Source: Darksidea phi (lineage: Eukaryota; Ascomycota; Dothideomycetes; Pleosporales; Lentitheciaceae). From it: a stretch of 64,000 nt of DNA. Below, one piece after another: positions 34,408 through 47,125 of this stretch. The translations under genes and the position numbers were made by a program. The notes under the pieces are model-generated. The model did not search any database. It saw nothing but the letters and a program-made list of their open reading frames with translations, and was not told the DNA's origin. The DNA is taken from the NCBI GenBank assembly GCA_030770425.1, contig JASJFT010000097.1:62001-126000 (forward strand), written 5' to 3'. The stretch's first letter is position 1. The number at the start of each line of letters is the position of its first letter.

Positions 34408-35460
34408 CCCACTTGAATTGACTATTCGGTCATAAGAAGCTAGCTTGACAAGTGTGAAAGGTCCGCATATAAACTCTTCCCCTTTTACTAGCAGCGACCA
34501 TCTTCAGGGGCTTAATGTGATTGATTGCCACTCCAAGGAAGTCATCAAAGCACCAGAGATGTGTTCCTACGCAGCTTTATCTTACGTTTGGAACGTACCA
34601 CAAGGATCGCATCATGATCGTCACAGCAAGGACTTTTCAGCAACTATCGAAGACAATATCACTGCGTGTCTCGCCCTAGGTTTTAGCTATCTCTGGGTTG
34701 ACCTCTATGTATGTTGCAATAATGGAATCACCCACTGTGTTTTTCGAAGCTGGCCTCTGCTAAGTGCGTCGACCAAAATAATCCTTCCGAGAAGCATGCT
34801 CAGATTTCTAGAATGGACCAGAAATACCCTGAGGCTTCGCTCGCTATCATAGCGGCGACGGGCAATGAATCTAATTACGGCCTCCCGGGAGTAGGTGCTA
34901 CGGCTCGACGACCTCAGCGTTTTGTTCGATCAGGAGACTACACGCTCGTAGAGATCTTCCCCGGAACCAACGCTGGCCTACGACAGTCACACTAGGCAAC
35001 TCGTACTTAGACTTACCAAGATGGCTTTCTGTCTGAACGAAGACTTTTCATATTTTCTGTGTCTACCTAGATTTCGATACGGTCAAAAGCATAGCCGTGC
35101 TCGTGGAGTCGTACGACTATTCAATGTATGATATACAAAGTGGTTTCAGTCGGATTCTTCTAAAGCTATTGGGAGATACATTCAGGAGGGTTGGATTTCT
35201 TGCGTCAACACATGCCACAAGTGTGTATACCTTTGACCCGGAGCATTACTTCCTTGTTTACGATCAGTCCGACTCGTATCGAGTTCCGCAAGATGGCTTG
35301 GAGAATCGATAACGCCTCGCCCTTGGGATCAGGCCTTTTGCGGCTTGGAAACGCCGTCGAGAGGACTACTATCGTGGAGGAGATGGAGGGTTTTGATGTG
35401 ACAGTCTTTTTTCCGACCAACTCAGCTGCCTGTAGCAGTAGATCCATTGGCTGAGGATCA
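34408..35460 (+). pseudogene. Decayed HET-domain (heterokaryon incompatibility) gene
   Basis: HET-domain landmarks appear in order: G-L-N-V-I-D-C, Y-A-A-L-S-Y-V-W (followed by Asn instead of the usual Gly), T-I-E-D-N-I-T-A-C-L-A-L-G-F and Y-L-W-V-D-L-Y. A phase-0 intron (about 34,709-34,764, GTATGT to CTAAG) joins this to C-V-D-Q-N-N, then I-I-A-A-T-G and Y-G-L-P-G-V-G. Beyond this the frame is lost. The expected G-F-L-S-E-R-R-L-F segment near 35,030-35,060 lies in another frame, and stop codons break the upstream part (34,410-34,450) as well. HET proteins trigger cell death after fusion of unlike strains. This copy looks inactive. Confidence 0.75.
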
Positions 35461-38400
35461 ACTCGGGTTTTCGTCTGTTGGGAAGGTTAATGTAGCCCCT
35501 GGGCACATACGTTTGAAATGTATTTCACGTCTGGAAAGTCAGATCTCCCCCCACGCGCGACCTCTATATTCAATTCCTTATAGTGAGCAATTCTGAGAAG
35601 CCCGGATGGCCACGCCATCCGTTTTGCCCTCCTGCAACAGTAGTCAAGACAGCAGCTGAGATCCTTCGCTGTTCGTTTTTATAATGAGGCAGCGAGTTGG
35701 GGAAGCCGAGGGAAGAGGTGAAAGAGCGAACGAAGTGTTGCTGCGTGTTGGATTACTCGCACAAGCCATACATAGCTTTTGCTTGGGTAGCAGTGTATCG
35801 AGAGCGAGTCCGAAATCTCTATCCAATGTCTGATTCCGACGGCATCTTAAGAATGTCTACACCATGTACGTCTGCAAGGCGCTTTTCAATGTCGGTGACG
35901 TCCCATATCCGGCGATTGAAACCCAGAGTCATCCGGAGATCGCGGAATGACAAACACTACTCTCTCCTTCTCTCTCACTGCAGAAGCGGTTGGCGCGGTC
36001 CCCGGTCCCCGACATCCGGTGAATCGAAAAATCCAGGTCGTTGCTACCAATCTTATCAGATCGTTCAATGGCAGCCACTGTCTTGGAAGGTTGCCCTGCG
36101 AGAGTTAGCCTTCCATCTCGAGGAACTAGGATATGCATGTGAGGCGCTCTGAACGCGTTGCCATGATGAAGGGTGCCATCGCGATGCATAGCCGCGTGAA
36201 ATGTGAAATGTGTAATTGTAAGGTAATGTGGAACTACCGGTGAAGGATAGGGCTATCGCATCGTTACAGTTGCATATGTCTCCAACCTGCATATGAGCTC
36301 AAGAGATGGGAATAGTATCAAAAGATGATTCGGCGGTCAATTGAGCGGTATGCCATGTGAGTTGGCGCGTAGGAACTTCGTCTGACAGGACGACGAGATG
36401 GCAGTGGCGAGCAACAGCATATTCAAGCCACCCAATAAAGTATCCCAAAACCCGTTGTTCTCCAACGAACGTCTCGATGGAAACCAATGGTTGCTCCCAA
36501 GTGTGCTGATGGTAGTTGCCTGTTTTGATGTGAGCCGGGAAACGTTCTCCACAACCTCGCCAATAAATCCGCTCACAGAAGGCTGAGGATTGCTTCGATA
36601 GTGTACAAGAGGTTTTGATGCCCAAAGATAGCGCCTTGGAGAAAGGACTGGATCAGCGTGCTCCTTGTAATGGTGTGGAGGTCTGGGTTGTTTGACGTGC
36701 CACCACATCGCGAACCCCTGCGACGAGTCCCGTGAACACGCGCCACCTACCTACGTGCGCTCAAAAGCTGTGGGAAGGAAGCAAGCGACAAGGCTTCTTG
36801 TGCTACGGCTGTGAGTGGTTGCAATGCTGGGGGCCATCAGCGGTCGCTCGATGACTCCAGTTGCTTCCAACGGTCATTGCTTGATCCGAAGGATTTTTGC
36901 GTGGTTGAGGTAAAATCAATTTCAGCAGTAGCCTGTAAGAGTGTTGCGTGGAGCTCGAGCGAAATGCGGCTCATGGGTCGATTTCCCCTCCTCTTTCAAC
37001 CCCAACGTCACATCTTCCAACGAGCCTGTATTCATAGGTAGCGGGTCATATCCCTTTGCATCTTTGAGGCGCCCCCTCCCCGCCTCCCCCGAGCTCCATT
37101 GTCATCGATTACAGTCCTCTGCCGTCCTCTCCGTGACTGCAGCCCGGCCCCACAGTTTCTAGTCGCCTGAAAAATTGTGCATGTAGGGCTGTAGGGCAAT
37201 GCCATAATCTGCAGCCTTGCTGGATCGTACGTTAACCGGTGAAAAGAAAGCGAGGTTATCTGTGGCAGGAAGAAAATTTGTTCTCAGGGACCAATAAGGC
37301 GCCGTCATCTGGCGGATGCAACGCATCGCCATAGGACTGACTGCTGGATCTTCTCTGTAGGCCCGGAAATGCCGCTGTTGCACGACATGAAGCTTGCTGC
37401 AAGCTGTCGTCTGACATTGTAAGAGCGCGCTTACAGCAGGAGAATCCAGTAAGTGTGGATCGAAAAATGAGGAGCTCGTCACTGCTCCTAACCTAGTGAT
37501 GGGCCATGTCGAAGCTAGCATTCTGCTGTAAGGAGATGTTGCGGCCGCTGCAGGCCCCATTCGCAGACCACCTTGAACCGACCGAAACCATCAAAGATAA
37601 CATCCTGAGGTTAAGAAAGAATGTACCATGCAGAATGGTGGCCAAATTGAACTGGCATGGCGGGGCAGCTTCGGGTTCTGGGATCTGTCAATCGCGTTCC
37701 GATCTCCAGCATCCCTCAATTGCTTCCAGTCTCACTCAACCCAGTCGCTCTTGCGCCTACCACCACGCGCTATCTGGAATGAATCCTAGGGGCCCAAAGG
37801 TCATTCCTCGGGCTTGTACAGCGGTGCGAGTGGCCTGTGGGCACTCCGGGCTTTAGATGCACGTCTTCGCACTCCTTTCCCATCAGGCAGCTTGCCATTC
37901 GACACGACGAGCAGCCTTCTACCAACGCGGTAGCATAGCCTTCACACTTACGGCAAAGGTAAAGTCGAGAGAGCGAATGCATCCCAGGGTCGCGATACGC
38001 CGATAAGTTTCTGGAGCTCTGGACGTTGGCTCACTTGTCCTTCACAATGCGACCGTGAGCGATGAGGCGTCAGACCGGTCAAAGTCAATACCTTGTCTTC
38101 GGACAAATGTTCCGGGGCATGACGGTGGTTGAAGAAGCGGCCACAGGCGGTGTGGTAATGCAGCGCTCATGAGTATTACTATTGGCCGCAACTGGGCATC
38201 CGGGGTGTAGCTATGAGCCTCGTCTCACCCTCCTTTACGGCATCGACAGAATCGACACTAGATCGCGGGCCCTGGGAGGCGTTCACCAGTACGTTATTGA
38301 CGTTGGCATGTTGCCCATTCAACAACGAAGAATCGGGCTGCATTTCCGCAGCAACTCAAGCTTAAGCCAGAGCAAGACCTTGACCGGATTCCTGGTATAT

Positions 38401-38474
38401 AAAGCCCTGGATCCGCTATATCCAAAGGTCAGATCGTCGTCGAAGGTCTGCTGAATATCGAATTCCTCTAGTCC
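35461..38474. other. Gene-poor stretch of 3 kb
   Basis: No coding sequence supported. The first few hundred bases may hold remains of the HET gene C terminus. The last 60 bp before 38,475 include a TATA-like TATATAAA at about 38,396, suitable as promoter for the next gene. Confidence 0.4.
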
Positions 38475-39520
38475 ATGATCATGGCGGTTCCTCTCGCGAC
38501 GGGAGCCAGTCAGATCCCGGACTCGGACCCCCAAGACTTGCTCGCCAGAGACCTCATGAAAAGCCTTATCGAACACCAACCTCTCTTCGAAGACATCGCC
38601 GAACATCCACAAACAGGTGTGTATCATCGCTACACTAAACAATGGGCCTTCTGCTTGTCTTATCTCGAATACGAGGTCTCTCGTCGTTATCGCGATGCGA
38701 TGAGTCTTTGCGAAACCGAGGCTGGAGGGAAAGGGAGTAGCGAGCCAGCACACGATCTGTGCAACAAGCTCCTGGGCAAGATGTTACCGCTTTTTGATGC
38801 ACTGGAAAGGCATAGTACGTACCTGAGCTTAGTTGTTCATCTGATCTTCCTTGGCCGGTACGATAACACTTCGTTCTAGGTCGAGGAGTCCACTGCGCTC
38901 GTGAAATGGCTCGGGTAGCAACACCAACAAACCTCTTCGCGGATTACTATCGCGCCCACTTCAAAGGTTTTGGTGAGACCGCAAGGGCTCCCAATGGAGA
39001 AGACACATCCAGCTATGGCAAGACCGGGACTCCCATGTCCGACGAGTTCCTGACACTATTCCCGGAAGCACTTAATCCGATCGAGTGGCTGCTGGTAAAC
39101 AAAATGATGAACCCTTTCATCAACTTCTTCTGCCGACCTTTTCGAAAGCTAGCATACAAGGTTAAAAAAGGAGGAGATTCTAGCTCCGTTGTCGACCAGA
39201 AAGTAGTCAATTTTGCTGTGATATCGGTCATCGCTAGAGTTGTTGTCTGCATGCTGGCAAACGTGTGTCTCGCGGCTGCGATTGGGACTTTGAATGGGAT
39301 CGATGGCTCGACAACACGGATCATTGTCATGAGCGTAATCGGCCTAATCTTCGCGTTCTTGGTGTCGTTCCTCGGGCAGGATTCCATTCCGATTTACACC
39401 CTCATCACTGCGTAAGGCTCGAACCGTTCGTGGGAGGGCATTTGCTAACATAGTTGCAGGTACTTCCAAGCAATGGTCATATTTGTCGGCACCACTAGCG
39501 GACAGAAGTTGTACAAATGA
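38475..39520 (+). CDS. DUF6594-type membrane protein, copy 2
   Basis: Three exons, 38475-38814, 38880-39411 and 39460-39520, give 310 residues (a second Met lies two codons in). Intron 1 is phase 1 and splits a Ser codon followed by Arg. Intron 2 is phase 2. Both features match copy 1 at 20,625-21,670. The middle carries A-P-N-G and S-S-Y-G spaced as in copy 1, and a segment near L-V-N-K-M-M-N-P-F aligns with L-D-K-L-M-T-P-F there. Three hydrophobic stretches close the protein (V-V-N-F-A-V-I-S-V-I-A, I-I-V-M-S-V-I-G-L-I-F-A-F and Y-F-Q-A-M-V-I-F-V-G). No signal peptide is seen and function is unknown. All frames and splice sites are intact. Confidence 0.75.
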
Positions 39521-40244
39521 GTTGTGGTAGACGACAGCGTGCGAATGGAAATGGAATTCGTCTACACCGCCATTGGCTGATGTAATCGGGGTTGGAGTCA
39601 CGTGCCCGTCCACTATCATCAGTTGACTAGACCGCAGACCAAGCTGATCTTAGACTAGTGTAGAGAGTATCGTAGCAGAGCCGCAATGCATGGCACGTCC
39701 ATTCATTATCCCTCAAGCCGATACGACCAGCTCCGCTTAACTCGCCTCATTAGCCCTAGGTGCAACCATACCCGCCCAGATACTGTTCCGTACTATCCCA
39801 TTCGCCTCCTCGGACGGTGAAGCAGGCTGCTTGCGCGGTGATCGTCGCTACGTCGAACGATTTTGGTACTCTGGATTATTATCAAGTCACGGTCCCCCTG
39901 AGATACGGCTCGTATCAAACAGGAGCATGGCAAAAGAGCTGTGATGACTAACTAGTAGGGCCACAGCAAGCTGCCCGAGAGCTGAATATTCGCCTGCGTG
40001 TGGGCGAGGGGGTCGCTTCACGTGATGGCTGCATTTGTCGGGGGCAGCTCCTCCTGCTTTAGGCCGAGTAGCCCTGAGCTTCCCAACCCCACCGAAACCC
40101 CATCACATCAAAGCCAAACCCCTGTTCTTATACTCGCACCGGCACCCTTACGGCTTCAGGATCTTCATCCCTAACTGCGAGGTCCTACGTATCGATACAC
40201 CCCGCTCTTGTTGAGCTCCCGTTCCACCTCCCTCATTGCCGGCA
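39521..40244. other. Intergenic, no gene seen
   Basis: Nothing supported. The 3' end may contain the promoter of the small candidate gene at 40,245. Confidence 0.4.
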
Positions 40245-40509
40245 ATGACGCGGACTCCTACCATTCCAACAGCTGCTAAGGTCGACGAAGGTAGCCCTCG
40301 CCCGCTTCTCCTCGTTTCATAGGACACTCGAAGTCTAACGCGAGGGAGCAGCGCGATATAGAGCCTCCGCATCGACGCAGGCGACTTCGACCGGGTCTGC
40401 CGAGCAGATAGAAGGGGAAGGCGATTCGAACAGTACGCAATCTAGAGCAAAGAAGGAGAAGAAGAAGAAAGCCGTGGATAGCAAGAAGTGGAGCTGTGGT
40501 TGGCGCTGA
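40245..40509 (+). CDS. Candidate small two-exon gene, basic protein of 67 residues
   Basis: Exon 1 is 40245-40290 and exon 2 is 40352-40509. The 61-nt intron has a GTAGCC donor, a CTAAC branch site about 17 nt before a GCAG acceptor, and phase 1 on both sides. The product starts M-T-R-T-P-T-I-P-T-A-A-K, continues through a Ser/Thr/Ala-rich section and ends in a lysine-rich segment (K-K-E-K-K-K-K-A) and K-W-S-C-G-W-R. No domain is recognised. The support is the agreement of donor, branch, acceptor and frame. Against it are its short length and its position in a gene-poor stretch. It may be a fragment of a larger gene. Confidence 0.4.
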
Positions 40510-43500
40510 GACTGTGCGAGTAGCAATGCTGCCTACCTCAGCAGCATTGTGGTTGCGGCTGCTGCACTCGAGCGTGTGCCACGTCCACACCACAACTCCA
40601 AAACCAAGCTTCCGAGCAACGCATACGGCTTCTGCCGCACCCATGTGGCTTTCAAAATAGTTCAATTAAAAGTCTCTGGTTTGGTTCTTTTCGCTCCGCC
40701 TATACCTGCTACTCTGTGTTTCCTGCTGTGGGCCCAATTCGCAAGTATCTCAGTGCAAAGTTCTATCATGGCACGCGTACAGTATTGCGCGTGCTTCAGT
40801 CCTTTCACGCTTAGGGATGTGTATTAACGAGCCATTGTCTGTCTGAAGAATGAAGCACTACCCTTAACTCGTCCAGGCTACCTGTACTGTATCACACAGC
40901 GGTATCGACGAGGTATGGGCATCGGCTAAATACAGGCACAGAAATGCGATTACTCACTCTTAGAGTATCATCTAAGGAGGCATGGCTTATTCGGCTCTCT
41001 CTGAGTCTGCAAGCTCGAGATTCTACAGGAGGAAAGACCACTTGAGATATCCACGGTGGAGAAGAATGCATTGAGCAATACCAAAAACACGGCGAAATTC
41101 TGATCACAAGCGGGCTTAACCTCCGCATTGAAAAGGCACATCACACTGCGTTGATAATACAGAGCACCACGCGGCCACTGCCCTTTTGCCCAGGCTACAC
41201 TTCGGCGGAGTACAGTCGTCGTCCTCCTCATAATTGCCCTACTAAATACGTCACGCTGATTGCAAGTTCACAATACGTGCAATTGGAGAGAAGAATCTCG
41301 TATGTGAGGACGTGGCAAGGGATGTCCAATGAAATTTGAGAGTGTGAGATTCGTAAAGGATCAAATGCATTTATGCATACACCCTTTTCCTCCTTCCCAA
41401 TCCGCACTCCATCCCCAGCCCCGGTAACTTTATATATACATCCTCCACCTCGATTGTCGCACCAAGTACCTAGCACCAGCCGGTATAAGCACCTTAGCCG
41501 CTGCAGCATACGCCAGTCGGAGTGATTCCATGCCGTTGACGCTCCCCGCACTTTGTCATCTACAAGCGTCGCTTATGCATCCCGGGAATATTGTGGACGC
41601 GTACGCTCATGCCAGACAACGCAATTGTGTGCGAAGCCTATGGTTGATCGGATATCACCGAACCGTCTGGTGGCATGTAACGAGCCATCGCACGAGGGAG
41701 AGGACCGCATCGAGGGCCGATTGTAGGTTGAGATATGGTAAGCGTTCGGTGTACGCGGGGCGCCAATGGCGAGTAAGAATCGAACCGTTTCTGTATGGCC
41801 GGCGCGGCCAGAGGAGATAAAGCACCGTTGTGCGACAGTATCGAGGGACTGGGGTTCAGTGAGCAGAGCTGCTTTGTTCTAGATGAACTTGGCTAATGTA
41901 TCTCATGTTATCGTCTCACAGGTTCTTTGTTGACATGAACAGAGGCTACGATGTTGCGATCGCTTTCGGCTCAGGGATTGGAGGATGCGGAAAGAGGTGC
42001 CCCAAGACGGGCGTTTGAGCACATGGCTGAGGACGCAGCAGCGTTTGAGTAAGATATCCAGGCGAGCCGTCTTCACGGCTGTAATTTTAGGTGGGGAAGA
42101 AAAAAAGCTATTGACGGCGGGTGTCGGGGGTTGGAGTTGAGCTGGGGGGAGAGGCCGCCCGTGTGCCCAGGGCGACTTTACACGGGCCCACCACGCTACC
42201 AGTGCGACACCACGCGGCATTCACGGAGACTCGCCGTTCTTGAAGATGGCGGTTCTTGCATCATAAGTTTGACTCAGCAGCCTGGAAAGTTCGCAGAGAA
42301 AGGAGGGGTATTAGATGAAGAAGCCGCCTGCATCGTTGAAGAATCGTCTAAAGCGGACATCCATAATCTACAGAGCCACGCATGCGATGGCTGTTCTCAT
42401 GGCCATTTACGCAGCAGTCTTCAACTTCGCAATGAACGCTGAAATGTTTGTTTTGGTGGATCTTTGGTCACAGCTCGCGACGTGCGAGGCCGAACAATAG
42501 GCTGACAGCTTCTTGTCACAGACCGGATACCTGGAGAGGGAACCACCACTCCAAAACACCATCGACCAATCCATATACAGACGTACACACAAGTCTGTGC
42601 TTCGGGGTCATACGCAGAAGATTACCATCGATCAGCGCAGTTTTACCGCATCTATCCGGCACGACGGCGAAAGCCGTTCCTCATCCACCGCAAGTATCGC
42701 GTAGCGGACACTCCTCGGAGGCGAAGGACAAAGCGGTGACAAACGGTGGACGAGTGGCCAGTAGGATGTTCCGCCGCCCACCGATCAAAGAGATTCTGGC
42801 TGGAAGAAGGGCGCTGGTTCATTTGCGAGGTACGCTATTTTACCCAGGTTGCGCAATTAAGCCTTTAACGTGGCCAGGACGACACCTAACAATAAGTTGG
42901 CATTCCTTTCACGTCATTCAATGCCTTAGAAAAACCATCGGGCCTGTGAAACTTCAAGACAACTAGGAATTGACTCATGCCACCAAATCAATGGTGTTGA
43001 ATGATTACGTAGCATCCAGGAGACTTGCTAACGAAGCAATGAATCGCCTGCATTCTCACAAAGCCTTGACTCGTTTCCCTACTTTTCAAAGCTGAGGCAC
43101 AGCTATTCTTGCTCACATCATTGGTTGGCTATACCTAGATGCTGATTTATCCAGCCCGCCCTTCGCCATGGGTATGAATATGAATCCCAGCCTGGTGGCA
43201 GCAGAAGTCTCCGAGCTTATGCGGCTCTGACCAGCAGAATACGGGCATATAAAACAAGTTTTCACGGAATGGCGCAACTAGACCCATTCTGGGGAGTTTC
43301 GCTTATTCGTACGGCACTGAGCTCATCCTTATTGCGAGTGCAGGGAGATTTACATGAGTAGCTGCAGTCACTGAGCTGCAAGCTTGTGCAAGATTGCATG
43401 TAGCATAATTCACAATTTCGGCCCAACATTTGATCCTGCAACGGGCGCTACCAGCGGTGGCCAGCAAGGCTGTAGCTCATGCGCGTCATGCGCGTCGCTC

Positions 43501-46170
43501 ATTTAGGATTCAAATTTCCGCCTTATGTAGATTCATTCGCTTTCGCTGGCACCCTGCATGTGTTAGCTCTCAACAGAATTTCTATGACCTGATGGCAAAC
43601 AATTCGACTAGGCAGGAAATTTGCAGTATGGCAGCGTTGGATCGCACCAGAAAGGTTTGAAGTTGGCTGCGGCTCAGATGATGGCAAATGAACCAAAAGC
43701 TCTGAACTAAAAACCGGAAACCCATCCGAGCATATGCGTACCGACTGCAGGCGACAGCACTAAAAGGGAAAAGCTCAAATGCGGAAAGAAGATTAGGTTT
43801 GAGTGGCTTGTTGTGCGTCATTCCGGTCAGCTTCTTTCGACGAAGCGGCATTGTCCAAATAGGTATGGAAAAGGGCGGTGAAACATGAGGTTGCTATTGT
43901 TTCTCCGCAATGCGGACCCCTGCTCTCCAGAAAATCCGAGGTAACAACGTTAGTGACAGGCAGGGCTGGAGACAAGCAAAGTTTAGGTTAGCCGGGACCA
44001 AGAATAGGTGGGACAAGCAATGTGGATGGCTGCAATACGTGTTGAGCGAGGCTATAGCGGGATGAGGCGGAGAAGGTAAGCGTCCGGAGCCTCTCCTTTC
44101 GAACAGGGTTGTAAAAGCAAAAGTAATATACCGTTTTAGCGAAAACTTGTTCGGAACGGCGCGTACCCGCATACGATGTCGCTGCCGTTGTAGTGAGATG
44201 GTTCGGAGCGGATTATACTGCTCTCCGTCTCGACAACTTCACTCCATCTATGCCTCCTTGAGCACTTACACAATTCCACTCATATGTATGCTCTTGCCCT
44301 TTAATCACCCAGCTTAGCTATTAAGCATTGCCGGAACCGGTGAGATACGCCGCTAAAGGACGAATCTCTCGTTAACCACGAAACTCTGAGGTTAGTCGAG
44401 ATTCGTTAGTATCAAGCCTTTATCGTGAAAGGTTATGCGTCGTTGGGTTAAAGAGTACTAATGAATGGCATAACATGAGTGGTTGATCATTATGATGAAC
44501 TTACGCGGACGTGTTGGTGGCCCATGAGATGATTGCGGATAACGAGCGTAAGGAAAACTCCTATAAACGGCGTATCGGGAATAGTCCACTCGTTAACAAG
44601 TAAGCTCCGAGTAGCAATATGAGTGTTTCAGAACGTGAATTCCGTCGAGAAAATGAGCGTGTAAACTGGGATAGCCGAATCACTGCTGGATCGAGCACGC
44701 CAATGGGACGTGTCTCGCGAGAAGTTCAATGCCCAGCTCCATTATATGGGTGCAGGTTTGAATCGCGTCTCGGAGTTGAGCAACGGTGCTCTGATGTCGC
44801 ATTCGAGGTTCTCTTCAATGTCGACTTTGAGGTGGCTGTCGAGTTGGCAGGTAGGAAGCGTCGTCTAGGATGTTCAGCCTTTCCTCAAAATTAGTGGCTT
44901 AGTGTAAAGCTCACGCCACACCCATTCCAGTGCGTTACACGCTGAAGTACGTTCAAAATGGGTATATGGCGAAGAAGCTCTTCTAGGTCTTGCAAGCGCC
45001 GGCAATTATGTAGAGAGGCAAGGAGGCGAATCCGTAGTCCAATCGATCTCGCAGAGAATTTTATGTATGGTCAAGCGTCCCAGTAAACAACGCCCCGCTC
45101 CCTCCTTTCTAATAGGGCTGAATCTGCTACAGTCGACTCACGCCGCTCAGGCATCGTCAGGACATTGTCACGTCGACAGTGCCCTCTCAAACCCGAACAG
45201 ACAATGATTCAGTGACATGGGGCCCGCCAGGCGAACTCTGCAAGTCGGAATGTTGATGCGTCGACGTAAACGCCCGTGCGACGATGGGTCCTATTGTTCA
45301 GGTGGTCGCTTCTTCCACCCTGCCAAATCTTTCCCCCCCAACAAGCCACGCTACCCTCCACCACAACCATCTGCACCAAGATCAGAAGAGCTGCCGCATC
45401 TCGGGAATGACCCCAGATATTCTTAGCAGCGGCTGGCGCGCCATCCGGCGCGCCAAAGTGAGGTAGGCTTCGAAGTGGAGGGGCTCCATTGGACGCCAGG
45501 ACCCCATTACCCCCCCGGAGCTTGCAATTCTCTGTTCCATTTCCGTCAGCACGCAGCCTTGTAGGGCTTCTGATGTGCCACAGTTTATCGCAGTGCTCTC
45601 GCGTCCTTAGTGTAGGTGTGCGAGTGGGTACCGTTGACTAGACATGCAGATCTGGAGCCCCTCTTTCTTGCTCTCTCTTCTTGTCGCGCGCCAGGCATGG
45701 TTCGACCTGATCATCAGGCAGAGACAACGTCCAAGTCCGTCTTGTGGGCACATCAAGCGCGTGTCTATGGCCTCTCCAGCGCCAGAAAGAGTTGCAGGCC
45801 CCAGGTGAGTCTGATATTCCACCTCTTAGAAGGCTGAGTGGGCTGATGAATACACCCTTGCCTTGCAGTGCAGGCTGTCTTTCGCGATAGCGACGCTATT
45901 CGCAAACGCCCCCGAATGATTGGAAGCAGCTTGACGCGATGAAAGGATTGGCCAGAGTAAAGGATAGCGAAGCGACACGATCTCGGGGGATGACGAAGAT
46001 TTCTTTGGTATAAGAGCGAGCATGATGCACTCATTGACCTCAGCTTTTGTCTGAAGTGGATTATCACCCTCTTCGCTCTTGTTTTCGTTGAATCTTCGCT
46101 CTTTCATTGGAATTCTTCCACCGCCTATAAGCTTCCCCGTTAGCTCGGCCCCACTAAACCTCGGAACATC
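40510..46170. other. Gene-poor stretch of 5.7 kb
   Basis: No gene can be supported. Several frames of 90-170 codons exist but lack splice-consistent extension and recognisable motifs. A short hairpin lies at 44,360-44,406. Confidence 0.4.
44360..44406. repeat. Inverted repeat, 17-18-nt arms
   Basis: ACGAATCTC...GTTAACC (44360-44377) pairs imperfectly with GGTTAGTCGAGATTCGT (44390-44406) around a 12-nt loop. It could be a transcript hairpin or the trace of a small element. Confidence 0.5.
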
Positions 46171-47125
46171 ATGCAGGGACAGCAGACAACTCAAAGGCCA
46201 GCATTCAGCTATGCTCCCTTCTACAAGGACTGCGCCATCTGCCCTGAGCTGCCCAAGTTCCGTCGGTTCGCAGCGCAATGGACGAAAAAACTCTATGATG
46301 ACATAGAAGAGTTGGTGAAGAAGGAGGAAGAGCTTGATAGTGCGATACCAAAATTACGGAGAGCTTCTGGAACTCCTTTGACCTTCTTGGATTATCCTCG
46401 AATGCTCGTGCAGACGGACAAGAAACTGTACGATCAATGGCTGGAGTATGAGCGAATGTTGAGGACTTACTGTAAGAGCTCACTACCGGGCGTTATGTCA
46501 TAGCTGGTTGGCAAGACTAATCCCACCAGCTCAAGACCTTTGCCTGTTCCATCAAACGTTCCAGCTACCCGACCATGCCCCGTACTCCGCAAAACGCTTG
46601 AAGGTATACAGCAGATTGTTTGAGGATGGAAACTTCGGGCCCACGAACGAAAGAGGCGCCGCCGCAGCATATCTCGATCCGGCTGCTCGTGACTTTGTTG
46701 CCTGCGTAGGTATTGACAGCTCTGACATCCTCACAAGCCTTTGGGTCAGGAACGTCGACTGGGTAGAAAAACACATCCTGCGACGGGTGCGCGGCCTTTT
46801 CACATTTAGTCGACAGTCTGCGCGAGGTACCCAGCTTACCTACGTTGAATTCTCCACCATCGTCAAGACGATTGATGCGATAACTTGCGTCTTCGTTCCT
46901 CTTCTATTGACAGCCACCATGTTCGCCCTCGCGCGCACTCGTCCGCTTATGGCCCGCATCGCTGTCGTGGGTGCCCTCGGTCTCGTCTTCTCAGCATCTG
47001 CCAAAATCATCTCCGGTCGGCTCTCTCGCGGTGAGACCTTTGCATATACATCCGCTTTCTTCGCCGTGGCCTCGGTGTTCGTCTCCACGACTGACGACAG
47101 CGTCTCGAAAGGTTCCGGTGGTTGA
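46171..47125 (+). CDS. DUF6594-type membrane protein, copy 3
   Basis: Two exons, 46171-46471 and 46530-47125, encode 298 residues. The intron is phase 1 and, as in copies 1 and 2, falls in a Ser codon. The N-terminal half has F-R-R-F followed by a charged helix (E-E-L-V-K-K-E-E-E-L-D), the classic start of DUF6594. The C terminus has three hydrophobic segments (V-F-V-P-L-L-L-T-A-T-M-F, I-A-V-V-G-A-L-G-L-V-F and F-A-Y-T-S-A-F-F-A-V-A-S-V-F-V). The last one resembles the family's usual final helix. The second intron of copies 1 and 2 is absent. This copy is the most canonical of the three and the least like the other two in its middle part. Confidence 0.78.

Noticed and set aside
37159..37560. 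Minus-strand open frame of 133 codons
   Set aside because: No recognisable motif and no promoter or splice context. Likely random.
42448..42966. Plus-strand open frame of 172 codons
   Set aside because: No domain, odd composition and no supporting introns in a gene-poor stretch.
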